The position numbers and the translations under genes were made by a program. A stretch of 64,000 nucleotides of DNA from Nymphaea colorata (lineage: Eukaryota > Streptophyta > Magnoliopsida > Nymphaeales > Nymphaeaceae): positions 5,093,503 through 5,157,502 of the forward strand of contig NC_045143.1 of the NCBI RefSeq assembly GCF_008831285.2, given 5' to 3'. The notes below the pieces were generated by a model. The model was not told the DNA's origin, did not search any database, and saw nothing but the letters and a program-made list of their open reading frames with translations. Below are positions 24,723 to 37,020 of the stretch, piece by piece (position 1 is the stretch's first letter; every line of letters begins with the position of its first letter).

Positions 24723-27700
24723 AGATGTCATTCATGGGGAAGTTTGTGATTTCACAATGGTGAATGGTTCCAGTGTCTACAAGTTTGTAATTTCATAATG
24801 CTGAATGGTTCTACTGTCCATTGCGCTCTGCATGTCGAATTGCAGTAGACTTCTCTTGAATATGTAAAAGGTAGCTCAACATAAAATGGAAGGCAGTTTT
24901 CTGTTCTTTATGTTCTGCCACCTGGGTAGGCGCTAGAAAACTCTCATGTCAATCTGATTAATGACAGACATGTTCATTTTAATCCCAGCGCGGCTGTGGT
25001 TGAATATATTCATGGTAAAGAAATAATCTTCACTTTCTTAAGTTGTTCCTTCTTTCTTCCATTGTTGATGTTTCCTCTTTCTATCATAGCATGCTATCAA
25101 AGGCATAAGCTCATTTATGGATATTCCGACCATCCAGCCATCTTTTTCCTTTGCACACATGTAAGGAGCAAACATTATCTTGAAAGAGGTCGAAATAAAT
25201 AGACTCCGTGCTCCAAATTTGTTCCCACATTTATTTGCTGTACTTTCATATTCTTCATCCCTTTGACGAACCATTAAAAAGTTCATAGCTGACTCTGACT
25301 GTAGTTTGTTCCACATTGTACATTCGCTGGTGAAATCATAATCACCATTATTCCTGTTTGAACTTATAACTTCTTGCATGCTAAATTTGCAATACTTTGT
25401 CAGTGTTGATTGCTATCGTGACCTTGCTACATCTGTAGTTATTCGTCCTGAAACCTGGGTACTTTGACGTTTAAGTAGTTCTGTATGGTTTTTTATTTTC
25501 TTTAGTGCCTCTAGGATCTTTTCTTAGGATTGTTATTTTCTGAAGTAAAGGAGTATTTCCTGTTCTAATTCTGTCCCGAACTTTTTCATCTGAAACAGGA
25601 AGTGTAAGTAGCACTCCTGCACATAGCTAAGTAGACTCCCTTAAATGTGAAATAGTAGAAGAATAAGCTTCTAACTTTTAGTGTTATCATAAATTGACTT
25701 AAAAGTGGATGAAATTATCCTCCTTTTTTAGTTCATGATGGAGAGCGACCGACCAAATGTGCTTTTTCAAAACCACAGAGTTCGCCTTCTCTTGCTTAGA
25801 GGTATGCTAGTCAATGCAGGTTTCTTCGAAATGCTTTTGTGGTACACTGGAAAAGCTCAGTTCTTCTCCTTTTTTTATTGGATAAGGAAGTTGGAAGGAC
25901 AAGTGGATCATCATAGCTGCAATATGAAATTGGATAGTGGTTTGTTCCATTCCTATGTTTAACGATGGAATGTTAAGTGCTTTCCCTTAGTCATCAGGCT
26001 TGTAAAACTTTGCTGTTCAAACTTCAGACATGCCTTGCAAAAGTGATACCTTTTGATTTTGGATTTAGAAGGAGACTGGATTTATATCATCTGATCCAAA
26101 TGACATTCTCTTGAATAAACCTATAAAACAGGTGAGTTCCTTTGTGTAGTTCATTCTTTCATTCTTTTTCATTAATGCAATTCCAAAGGCGAAATCTCCA
26201 GCAGGTGAGTTCCTGCAAGCAATATACGCAAAGGTATCTCTTATGTTTATCCAAGGGTCATTTTAAGAAGTGAGGATTGATCAGACCAGAAATCTCAAGG
26301 AAGCCAACCCCTTCTTTACCTGCAAATACTTTTTCAGCTTCTCATGGCAAATAATGATTTTCTTCTTATAACCAATAAGAGCCAAGATATCAGAAAATAT
26401 GAACAAGACAAAAGAAGATTCAAATTCAAAACATGAAATGGAACCCAGTTATGAAGATAAACACAAGAACACATTCATTTTATGTAGGCAACATAGCAAA
26501 AAGGAAGGAAATAATAAGGAAACAACTCTTTGCGGGATGAAACTAAAAATGCATAGTGCACCAGAATTTTTTTCGCATATATGTGAAACCTTATGCTTGC
26601 ATTTGTGACATTCTACAATCTACAATTATGCAGTATTTACTTGTAATTTCTTTAATCTGTGGGTGTTCTTTAATCTAAAGAGGTTGACCTTGGATCTCTT
26701 AGGGTGTCTACTTCTCCGATCTGGGTGGCTATAATCTAGCTTTTTGTGTCAATGGAATGAATAGAATTTGTAGGAATCAAGAGTCTCGTTGCAAACATTA
26801 GGAGTGGTTGAGTTGGGATGATCTCTTGGGGAACACCAAGGATGCTGTTATTGCCGTTTATCGACCAAGATAAACGGTGGAAAAAGATCGCCATTTGGAC
26901 TGTTCGGTTTCGGATGGGCTTCGAGAAGAACTTCAGAACCATTGACATCGAACATTTTGTCCCAACAGCATTATGAATTAGCATTCAAATAATAAAGAAA
27001 TCAGAACTCTGAGGGGTCAAACTCAGAGAGCAAGGCCATGAATTTATGTGGGCAATTGACAGATTTTGAATTTAGTATCAAGTTAACAAACGCCCCTTTA
27101 TTATCACTCAAAGTACTCCTCGTCTGCATAGATTCCTAGCAAGAAGAGGAAAAAGGAAGAATTGAAAATACAAGAATTGCAAATGGGTGCATCTCTTCAA
27201 TTAAAATCAAATAATGGAAACCCCAAAACCAAATATTTCATGTCACCTCGACTCTGCTCAAGCAATGAATTGGTTCCCCTCCTCTCCCTCCCTCCCTTTA
27301 GGTGAGTACCTTACATTTGATGGTTTTACAACTTAATGTCTGTCCCTCCCTTCGTTCAGACCTTTAGGTTGACGTTTTTAACTATTTAATGTTGGTCTAA
27401 AATACACAAGTCTACTCTTCGTCTAGATATAGAGTTCCATAAAGTGTGTTAGTTTCAACTTTCAAGGCAGCCCCAGATCTGGTATCTAAGACTAACAAAC
27501 ATAGAATCCAAGATTACTGAGGATTTTAGATCCGAAATAGTGAAATATGGTGTTTGCTTACCTGTAGGCCCCACATGAAAGGCACCTCAAATGAGCTTAT
27601 TAGAATATGAGATCCGAGGCTAACGCAACGAGCCAACTTTACCTCTATGCTTAAGCTCTAAATGTAGTGGTGGAACCACATGTGGGCTGGTATGGGCATT

Positions 27701-27896
27701 CGCCCACATCAGTTTCTCGAAATTTCTTACAATTTGTTCATTTGTATATGTTGGGGCCCCCTAAAATCTAAATTTCTTACCCCCTCAACAAAAGATCCCT
27801 GCCTCCGCCAGTGCTTAAATGATAATGAAATGGAATGGGTAGAATGAGCTTTCCCACACAGTGGCTAAAGATTCTGCTAAGGTTTAACCTCAAAGA
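24723..27896. other. Intergenic downstream of the phosphodiesterase gene
   Basis: The first few hundred bases should be 3' untranslated region. At about 26120-26225 there is an isolated copy of the foldback-family spacer ('tgcaattccaaaggcgaaat', 'gtgagttcctgcaagcaata'). The segment 26800-26965 pairs in inverse orientation with 22745-22920. No gene was recognised. Confidence 0.6.
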
Positions 27897-29735
27897 AAGA
27901 CAATTGTCAGCTTCAGGTAAGAAGATACAGAACAATAGATGTAACAAAGAATAATGAAGGATGAAATAAACATAGTAAAAGTAATATAAGAATTATTAAG
28001 GTTAGAAGCCTAGGAGCTATTTAATACAGATTAGCTCAGTTTGTTTTCCTTTCTATGTAGCTCAGTTTCATTTTTTAGTTCAAGCAATTCCGAAGGCAAA
28101 GCCTCCGTCAGGTGATTTCGTGCAGGCAATATATGTAATGATAGTTCTTAAGCTTCTGACCTTAATAATTCTTATACTGTTTTTAGTATATATCTTTATT
28201 TCATCTTTCATTGTTCTTTGTTGCATTCAATGATCTTTATCTCCTCACCTGAAGTTGGCAGTGCCCTTCCATTCTTATCAGGAATCATATTTCCTATCTT
28301 CATCAATATCTGAATCAGAACTGAAACCATGTAACGGTGAAGCCGCGAAAGACCATGGGAGACCATCGACCTCTTCAACTAGAGAGGAAGTTGGTGGTTC
28401 CATTGGTTGCTTCCTCTTTAGTTGAAGAGGTCAATGGGCTCCACTAGTTTTCTTCGGCTCAACCCCTACGTGGTTTTCCAGGTTTGCTTCAGATATTGAT
28501 GCCCCTTACAAATTGTTTCCGATGTATTGGAAGAACATTATCAGCTTCAAGTTAATTGAAAAAAAAAAACAATGTATGTAGAACATTATCAGCTTCAAGT
28601 TGATTGATACAAAAACAAAGTATGTAATAAAGAACAATGAAAAATGAATTTATTAAAAACAGTATAATAATTATTAAAGATAGAAGCCCAGGAGCTATCT
28701 AATATAGATTAGATCCATTTATTTTCCTTTTCCTATAGTTCACTTTCATTTTTCATTAATGCAATTACGAAGGCAAAACTTCTAGCAGATGAGTTCCTGC
28801 AAGCAATATATATAAAGTTAGCTCCTGGGATTCTGACCATGGTAGTTTTTATATTGTTTTTAGTACACTTATTTCATTTTTCTTTCTTTGTTTCATTCAT
28901 TTTTCGTTATCTTTTCATGACCGGAAGGTGACAATGCCTTTCATTCCATTAGAAACCATTTACTATCTGCGTCAATATCCGAACCAGACTTGGTAAACCA
29001 CGTAGCAGTGGAGCCGAAGAAAACTAGGAGAGCCTATCAACCTCTCCAACTAGAGAGAAAGCAACCAATGGATCCCAGCATTCTTCATTGAACAATCAAT
29101 GGAGGTGGCTCCAGAGGTTGGTTACTCTCTAGTTGAAGCTCCCCCGGTTTTCTTCAGCTCCATTGCTATGTGGTTTCTCAGGTTTGGTTTGGATATTGAC
29201 GCCCACTGGAAATGTTTCCTGATGAATTGAAAGTTATACAATTTCAACTTAAGGTTAGAAGATGAAACAATGGATATAACAATGAACAATGATAGATGAA
29301 ATTATAAAGATACTAAAAGCAGTACAATAATTAATAAGGTTAGTAGACTTATTTTCCTTTCTGTATATTTCATTCTTCCATTTTCTTCATTAATGCAATT
29401 CTGGAGGCAAAACCTCCAATTGGTAAGTTCCTCCAGGAAATACATATAAAGATAGCTCCTAGGCTTCTGACCTTAATAATTTGTCTATTGTTTTAACATC
29501 ATTATTTAACGCCAATTGGAAATGAAAGAGCATTGTCTACTTCATGTTGGAAGATAAAGTGCAACAGATGTAACAAAGTACATTGAAAGATGAAATAAAG
29601 ATACAAAAAACAATATAAGAATTTTTAAGGTTAGAAGCCTAGGGGACTTCTAATATAGATTAGCTCCATTTGTTTTCCTTTGCGTATGGTTCATTCATTA
29701 ATGCAATTCCGAAGGCAGAATCTCCAGCAAGTGTG
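27897..29735. repeat. Tandem array of foldback repeats, period about 640-680 bp
   Basis: Alternating inverted arms and conserved spacers are visible. A right arm ends near 28020; spacer; left arm from about 28143; an internal palindrome near 28370-28440 around CTCTTCAACTAGAGAGGAAG and its complement; right arm to about 28695; spacer; left arm from about 28820; right arm to about 29345; spacer; then a deleted unit from about 29455 to 29645 and a last spacer. The order left arm, right arm, spacer repeats at about 677 and 635 bp. There is no coding potential. It resembles a foldback element amplified in tandem. Confidence 0.8.
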
Positions 29736-30436
29736 TTGCTAAAGGAATAAAGAACCATATGACATTTTGAGTAATGTTGTCTTTCTCACTCTCCCTTTCC
29801 ATACACAAGAATAATTATTCACATGTTTCATTTGGGGAAGGGGACATAGACACCTTGCATTAAGCTGTCTCTATCTATTTGTATGAATGGTAATTGTATA
29901 GATTAGCAAATGAATTCACATTGTCATCCTTGGCATTTGCGCTATATAGTTAATTCCTTGAAATTGATCTCTATGAACCAATGAAAAGTAACAAATGTTA
30001 TATATATAAACTTCATGAAATTTTCCATTTTCAATCCTCTACTTGAGTTCTTTAATAGTTACACCAACCAATATAATTTCACTCGACTGTTTTTGCTTCA
30101 GACTACTAATGGCAAGATGACTGCATTTGTTCATCCATCAAGTTTGCTATCGTTTGGATTAATTCCTTGTGTACCAGTGAGTTGTTGTTTGTTACCAAAA
30201 GGTATGAGGGTTTACACAATACTTCTTTCTAAGGCAACGAAGAAGAAAGTTTGTCTTGCAATCAGTACTTTGAAAAAACAAAAACAACATATTCAAGTGA
30301 ACTTATACCGGCTGGAGAAACTATTAAAGAACCCAAGAGGAAGATTGAAAATGGAAATTTCATGAGGTTGCACAACATGTTCATGATCAACAGAGCACAA
30401 ATGAGAAGAAGGAAAAGAGAGCAGATGGTCCTTATG

Positions 30437-30610
30437 TTAGGGCTGCAATATTCAAATCTGTAACCTTTGCTCGAGACGATCATCAAACATGTATCCTTTG
30501 CTCGTGACGACCATCATCCTGAGCTGTATGTCGCGCAGTATGGCCATGAGCTTGTGTGCCTTCCTTCTTCATGAGGCCTCTTTTTTTGCAGAAGGTAACA
30601 TTGGGGTTTG
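30437..30610 (-). pseudogene. MADS-box exon 1 fragment, broken
   Basis: On the minus strand the sequence aligns with exon 1 of the MADS gene at 48889-49076. It keeps the equivalents of VTFCK, RGLMKK and FEYCSP separated by indels and stops. There is no complete MADS domain and no start codon. It continues into a non-coding stretch (30640-30770) whose inverted copy lies at 43390-43500, so it belongs to the rearranged relatives of the MADS locus. Confidence 0.8.
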
Positions 30611-30639
30611 ATGAAAAACATAAAAAAAAAACAACTTAA

Positions 30640-30770
30640 GGGATTGAATTTAGTTGTTCACCACTGAAGGCATCTATCAACCTTAATCCATCGAGTGGTA
30701 GTGAGATTCATTAAATAGTTGTATTGCAATAAATGCCTCTTCTTATTTTAAGGACTGTTATTGTTTCCTT
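30640..30770. repeat. Segment shared in inverse orientation with 43390-43500
   Basis: The reverse complement contains GGCATTTATTGCAA, ATGGATTAAGGT and flanking similarity over about 110 bp to 43390-43500. It lies directly beside the MADS exon 1 fragment. Confidence 0.75.
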
Positions 30771-31428
30771 GCGGCTTACTGGCGAGAGTTTGCCACGCCG
30801 CACGGTCCGAAGGAGTCGGCCCGTGACAGTTATAATACCTCCATTTAAGTCAGAAGATTTTACAGCACTATTTGCCAGTTTTTGTTTTTCTTGATGATAG
30901 CTATACCTTTTCCACTGGAGATTCTCTGGTTGCTTTTAACATGGTCTTCCACGACATGCTATATTTGATTCGCCATGGTGTTCATGATAATTATCATTCC
31001 ATAGTTATCTCCTTGGCCAGCACACTTACCATTTATATGTGACTAAGTTGAAAAAAAAATTGGAAAGAAAGGTGAGGTAGTGCTATGTTATTCATTGATG
31101 AACAAATATTTGTACAAGTTCTAAAATGAAGAATTACAATACAACACATTTACAGAAATTTAAAGCATCTGTTATGCGTGACATTAGTTCCATTTGAGCC
31201 TTAGACAATTATAACAAGTACATCTTCAGATAAGTGGCAACCAATTCTTCACGGAACGCTACCAATATTTCACGCAGCTAGCAACAATTTATTTCCTTAT
31301 CTGAATGTAGTCCCCCTCAATTTAGAGTTTGTAGAGAATGAGAGGATGAGAAGCCAAAGACTCTGTCTGCCCTTCGGCCAACTACTCTTGGGACTTAGGG
31401 TTGCATCAGGGTCTGGAGTGTGAATAGT

Positions 31429-31850
31429 CACTACAAAAAACAAAGGATTCACCGACCGCTGATGGAGATGAGTTGGTAAAAGTTTTAGCGACCTTTGAAG
31501 CGGTTGTCAGTGAAAACTATCATTGACATCTCAGCGCACAGATCTGTGTAGATATCTACACTTGACACATCATACACATCCAAAGACATCAGTAATAATA
31601 CTTTTACCAACATGTGATGGGCGTCGGTAAAACTTTTTATTGACATGCTGACGGATGTTGGTAATATATTTATGGATGCAAGTTCATGTGTCCGTGAAGA
31701 TTTCTTAATTTTTTTTTCTTAATCCACGAAAGACATAATTAGTTCCAAAAATCGGTGGAGATCTATAGTAATGTTATTTGTTGACGTGAAGAAACACTAA
31801 TTACAAACAAGAAAAATGATTTTGCTCGATCTATTGAAATAAAAACTGAT
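31429..31850. mobile_element. CACTA-like transposon end, decayed
   Basis: It begins CACTACAAAAAAC, like CACTA (En/Spm) termini. It is followed by subterminal motifs in both orientations (ACCGACCGC, GTTGGTAAAAGTTTTAGCG, GCGTCGGTAAAACTTTTT, GACGGATGTTGGTAAT). The part 31690-31850 recurs inverted at 43790-43945. No matching second terminus and no transposase were identified. Confidence 0.6.
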
Positions 31851-32039
31851 ACATGAAGAGAGAAAGAACCTTTCAAAATGAGAAGGCACTCAATTTTGCT
31901 AGACTAACTAAATAATAGAATTGCTTAGATGTTAGATCCAGTAGACAACCAAGAATGACATAGATGAAGATATTATATGCATAACCAGACAAAATGTGTT
32001 TTTACAAGCATATAAAATCAAAAGTATTTCAAGAAAATT

Positions 32040-32235
32040 GTAACACCTCAGAACTTTAGTCCCGTATCAAAGATTGTGAGGGATCTTCAATGGCTTATAA
32101 AGGGAGGCTTTAATGAGATGATTGTCCTGGTTCTTAGCCTTTCTGAGGTTGGAGCCGAAACTGCTAGGGGGCGGGTTGGGATCCGTCAAACCAGGGGCCC
32201 GAGCCCAAGAGTGGGTCGGGTTGTTATAAAAATAG
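32040..32235 (+). repeat. Dispersed repeat, copy 1 of 3 (LTR-like)
   Basis: The stretch starting TAACACCTCAGAACTTTAG and ending GGGTCGGGTTGTTATA is the reverse complement of two copies at 54937-55184 and 55262-55453. All share the 'gttccta..tt/aaggttaagaacc' and 'gattgtgagg' blocks. The full length of about 190 bp repeats cleanly, so it is a real element, possibly a solo LTR fragment or TRIM-like unit. Confidence 0.75.
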
Positions 32236-32934
32236 TTACAGAAGTATCACAAACCCGACCAATATTATATGCATCTAGGTAAGGAAGAAGAAGATTCCCT
32301 ATTCCCAGCAACAATAGTTATTGTTGAAATTAAGATGCATAAAATGAATTAGGGAAGCGAAATGGATTGTGTGAAGCACTATGATTGAAACTTTTGACTA
32401 TAAAATTATCACTCTTCTTATCTTTCCACAAGAAAGAGCATCTGCCTGCGCAAAGAAGTTCGGCATGAGCTCGTCATGGTTCCCCTGTAATGCAATGGAA
32501 CAAACATCAATTAACGCAAAAAGAAAGAAAGACCATCCTAAATTAGCCCAACCTAAAAAATCATATTGTGGCAAAAACAATTACCATTATTGAGAGCATT
32601 ATAGTTGGCAAACCCAGGGATCCGACTGGAGAATCACCCGAGTCGGATCAGGATTGTTCGCTTACTAGCTTACGGGTTAGGACCTAAGCGATCCACACCA
32701 AGAATCAGCCAAGACTTGATTCGGCCGAGTAAGGTCCAACTGGAGTTTTAGCGATATAAAACTATATATATATATATACACCATTTGTTGGGGTTTTTTC
32801 GCCCCCAAAACCAAAAGTTCCAAACCAGCCTTGTCCTTGATCTTTTTCTTTCCCCCTGTTTCTTTCTTTTTGATGCCCCGAAGGTGGTCTGTCGGGCCCC
32901 TGGAGCCCTCTCAACACTGGAGAGAAGTACCCAA

Positions 32935-33800
32935 GAAAACTCCATGTGAAATGGAGCCTTGCCAACGTCAAAAATGGATCGGGTCCCAGCAGTTCACAGA
33001 GATCCACGCTCCAGCTCCAGAAAACATAAAACAGTCGCCCACCCAAATTCACCCGAAGGCCGAAATAGAAACTAAGAAGGGCAAGCCGGTAAGGGCGCAG
33101 GCCCTCAGGCGCAAGGGTCAAGCCTCCAAGACTCCTAGTCCAAGGGCGGCAGCAGCCGGCAGGGCAGCGCCAGGTGCTTCTTTCTAGCGTAGGAGCCAAC
33201 CAGTCAAATTTTCCTCCTCGCTGAGCACATGGGTGAGATCAAGAACAACCGAACAAGAGACTTGTTGTCTGACGTTACTAATACTTGTTGAAAGGAAATA
33301 ACTCTCGTTACTAATAATCCTCCTTGCTGAGCACATGGGTATCAAAACAGGATTACTTGCAAAGGCCACTCGCAAAATTTCTGAGACGAGAGTTATTTCC
33401 TTTCAAGAATTATTATTAGTAACGTCAGACAACAGGTCTCTTGTTCAGTTGTTCTTGATCCCACCCATGTGCTCAGCTAGGAGGAAAATTTGACTGGTTG
33501 GCTCCTACGCTCTCAATCTTGTGGCATGTGATGCACAATGACAAACGAAAAAAAGGGAAACCCAACACCATTATTCAATCATTCAAGAAGAAGAAGCACC
33601 TGGCGCCGCCCTTGGACTTGAAGTCTTGAAGAAGCACCTGCGCCCTGCGGCCTTGCCGGCTTGCCCTTCGCCTTTCTTAGTTTCTACTTTTGGCCTTGGG
33701 GTGAATTTGGGCGGGCAACTGATTTATGTTTTCTGGAGCTGGAGCGTGAATCTCTGTGGACTGTTGGGACTCGATCCCATCAAATGGAGCTTTCTTGGGC
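32935..33800. repeat. Long foldback 1: arms of about 375-410 bp
   Basis: The left arm, about 32935-33310, is the reverse complement of the right arm, about 33390-33800, with several indels. Shared blocks include the stretch around GCGTAGGAGCCAACCAGTC, TGACGTTACTAAT, GCTCCAGCTCCAGAAAACAT and AAGGGCAAGCCGG. The loop is about 80 nt and holds a third partial copy of GCTGAGCACATGGGT. Both arms carry overlapping open frames rich in Pro, Ala and Lys, but these mirror each other and match no family I know. The right arm has an insertion of about 100 bp at 33512-33590. Confidence 0.85.
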
Positions 33801-34260
33801 TGCCATGGGCAGGCGCCCACGCCGGCTCCGCTACTAGTTTGAAGCCTCTTATCTTGCAGCAAGATGTTATCATGCATGCATTTTAAGGGTCAGATTTTAA
33901 AACCTTGGATCTGAATCCGAGAATCTGAAATCAACCTGGATCTAAGATCCAACCAATGTTACAACGTTGACAAACTAGTAATCTTTCAATTTTAATTATG
34001 TTAAAGAACAAGCTGAATAAAAAAAAAATTAAGTGCAGTAAACATTCTAGGAGTCATCTCCATTCACTGCTCAAATGGTGAACCTTTTATAAATGAAAGA
34101 AATCGAATTTTGAGTGTGGTTTACCAATAAATAAATTGGAGTGGAAGAGGTAATTACCAACACTCTCAAGAAGGTTGAGGCCTCCTGTATTTGGAATATG
34201 TATTTTAATTAAAAGAAAAGCAATTTCAGGTGGGAGAGAAGTGCTCACGCGTCCACCTCA

Positions 34261-34613
34261 TCATTCCGTCAAAGATCCCCGCGCGTCGGTCGGACTCCGA
34301 CGCCGGGAAAAGGCGGAGCCGGTGGGGGGAGTGGAGTCCAGCTGTTTTGGCAGGACGGAAGAGAATGGAGGGAGGGGAAACCACAAAATGACTAAAATGG
34401 TTTTGCTTCTTCTTCTTTTAACTGCCCAACGACGTGTAAAGCAGCTCCACTCTCGAGGAAGAAGCAATGAAGTTTCATATGAACTTTCAAGAGATAAATT
34501 TAGACGAGCAAGAAGCCTCTTCATTAATTAGTTTTCTGGAACTTTCAGATGAGCAAGAGATAAATCTAGACGAGTTCAGATGAGCAAGAGATAAATTTAG
34601 ACGAGCAAGAAGC
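34261..34613. other. Left flank of foldback 2 with a local duplication
   Basis: GC-rich short frames occupy 34.2-34.5 kb with no recognised product. The words GAGCAAGAGATAAATTTAGACGAGC and TCTTCATTAATTAGTTTTCTGG (in pieces) are duplicated at about 34486-34541 and 34570-34637. The second copy leads into the foldback arm. Confidence 0.6.
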
Positions 34614-35417
34614 TTCTTCATTAATTAGTTTTCTGGACTAATTAATCATTTGCAAAGACGTAAACAAGATTTTCAAGCAGAAGCAGCGAGGAGACAAGAA
34701 AGGAAAAGAAAGAACAGGTAGCGGCATCATGGAGAAACCAAACCTTGGAAACGTGGCTAGTTTCTTCCTCGATCTGCTTGTCTTCTTCTCTGTAACGTTC
34801 AAGATCTCAACAGTTCTGGCGCTCCGACAGAAGGAGGAGGAGAAGATGAAGAAATAAGAAGCAGCAGGAAAGAAGGAAGGGACGGTGCGCCAGAGGAGCT
34901 CGTGTGGCAGAGGCTCTAGCATCGACCGTGGCATCCAGAAAACGACCTTGCGCTTCGGAGAATTATCGAAAACGCCATTCCACGGAAGATGCTCCGCCCG
35001 TGGAGGCGTTTTGGACCCCCAAAAGGAAAGGGGGTCTTCGATAATTCTCCGAAGCACAAGGGCGTTTTCTGGATGCCACGGTCGATGCTGAGTCGCTATA
35101 GAGCCCCCCGCCACGAACCTCCTCTGGCGCACCGTTCCTTCCTTCCTTCCTGCTGCTTCTTATTTCTTCTTCTCCTCCTCCTGCTGTGACTCTGTCGGAG
35201 CGCCAGAACTGTTGAGATCTCGAACATTACGGAGAAGAAGACCAGCAGATCGAAGTAGAGGAAGAAAATAGCCACGTTTCCAAGGTTTGCTTTCTCCACG
35301 ATGCCGCATTACCTATTCTTTTTTTCCTTTCTTGTCTCCTCTCTGCGTCAGCTTGAAAATCTTGTTTACGTCTTTGCAATTGATTAATTAGTCCAAAAAA
35401 CTAATTAATGAAGAAGC
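34614..35417. repeat. Long foldback 2: near-palindrome with arms of about 350-375 bp
   Basis: The left arm, about 34614-34965, and the right arm, about 35040-35417, are reverse complements at high identity by eye, with small indels. Shared blocks include TTCTTCATTAATTAGTTTT, GCAAAGACGTAAACAAGATT, CTTGGAAACGTGGCTA, TCAACAGTTCTGGCGCTCC, GGTGCGCCAGAGGAG, GCATCGACCGTGGCATCC and TTCGGAGAATTATCGAA. The apex (about 34966-35039) contains its own small hairpin. Each arm can be read as a short peptide with a hydrophobic stretch (NLGNVASFFLDLLVFFSV on the plus-strand left arm), perhaps a captured first exon. Confidence 0.9.
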
Positions 35418-36799
35418 ATGTGATTCTAGCTCAAGCCGGGACTCAGTTTATTGAGTCAAGCTCATGCTGATCTTGTACAGCTTGACTCGCTCGACTGAAC
35501 AAGATATGAGTCGAGTTGAGTTGGTGAGTCGAGCTAACCAAGCTCAACTTGGTTCATGTACAGCCCTACTCCTTATTAAAGGTTCACCAATCCTTGATCG
35601 AGCTGCACCCAGTCGAGTTACAAGTCTAAACTAATGTAAGCAAAATTTCATAGTTAAACAATCCACATTGACGGCACAATAACTAGAAAGAAGATGATGA
35701 TTATGATGATCAAGGGCTTTTGGCCTTCTAGCTAGAATCCAGGTGAAATTGATCAAATGGGCGCTGATTTGTTTTCAGTGAATCATGATGCAATCTTTTA
35801 TAGTCCAATATGAATGTTTCATAGAAAGAAAGAACTCCCACAGTTAGCTCATGTTATTGCTAATTAAGAAATTGCAGCACTTGTCTTTAGGAGCCATCTG
35901 AAATTGGCCAGTGGCCAGCTTTTTGTTGGTTGATATAGTTAGTAAAAATTGACTCACATTGGCAAATATTGTTTAGCATAAATTTGAATTTAAGGATTTC
36001 TGGATTCCTTAACTTTTAGGTCAAGGGATTGCAATTTTTCCATTAGCTGTAGAAAGGAAAAATATTCCAAGATATAAAGAATCCACGTCCTGTCCATTAT
36101 ATTTTAATCAAGACTGAAAATATGCTTTCCTCTATTAGCCACTTACGAGATTAGCTTCTTCATTTGGGATGGTGAAGCAAGATCGGAAACGAAGATGATG
36201 GGTTTAAAAAATTAAGCTGAAAGGACTAAATCTAGAATAGGTAACGAGGCAGAGATTATCATGGAAAAAAAAAACTCATAATATATAAATGATAGTATTA
36301 TCAGATGCTTTCGTTAAGAGTAAAATGGGTTCGGCACATTTTGAGGACTATTCTCATGATTAAATCAGCTAAGCAAATAATCTTATATGGGCGGAGAGCA
36401 TCGGCCACAGTACAACCAGTGATGAAAACATCTGCTTTGTCAACCTTTATATATATATATATATATATAACAGGGGCTGACAGGGGCATTCGCTCCGTCC
36501 TCACCGGTCCTCCCCCCGGGACCCTAAAAAAAAATTAAAATTTACATGTAAATATTAAAAAGTTTTATTTATCATATATAAGAATTCAGTTCCTCTCATG
36601 AAAAAATTATGTCTTTACCATATATATATATAAAACATGCAATGCAAGTTGCTTAAACAAGAAACAACACTGTATGTCTTGTCCTATTGAAAAGGCATGG
36701 AGGTGAAGAAAACTTCTTGAACCTTATGTAGATTTTTATGGGCCCTATGAATACTTTTTCTTTAAACAATAGTAGATATTTTTATTTTGTTATTTATTG

Positions 36800-37020
36800 C
36801 ACTACAAGATAGACGACATTCAGTGACATCAAAAGGTGCCACTGAAGGTCATTTGTGGGGCATTAGTCTTTTGTGGCTATATATATATATGTATACCTTC
36901 TGTGGCATTTTTTTGGTGCCACTGAAGAGTTTTTGATGACTGCCATGGGTATTAGCCTACTATGGCCAATGACGCCACTAAAGGTTCTTTAGTGACATTG
37001 CAAATTGCTACTAAGCATGT
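36800..37020. mobile_element. CACTA-like terminal region, second copy type
   Basis: It starts CACTACAAGATAG and carries repeated subterminal words in both orientations (GGTGCCACTGAAGG, TTGTGGC, GGTGCCACTGAAGAG, GCCACTAAAGGTTC, TAGTGACATT). This is the architecture of CACTA or related elements ending in CACTACAAG. No transposase or opposite end was seen. Confidence 0.6.

Noticed and set aside
30015-30365. 116-codon plus-strand frame
   Set aside because: No recognisable domain; the frame runs across AT-rich DNA next to the MADS fragment and has no matching exon structure.
32831-33187. 118-codon plus-strand frame rich in Lys, Pro and Ala
   Set aside because: It lies wholly in the left arm and flank of foldback 1. 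Its mirror in the right arm is open too because the sequence is GC-rich and palindromic. No known domain or splice context was seen.
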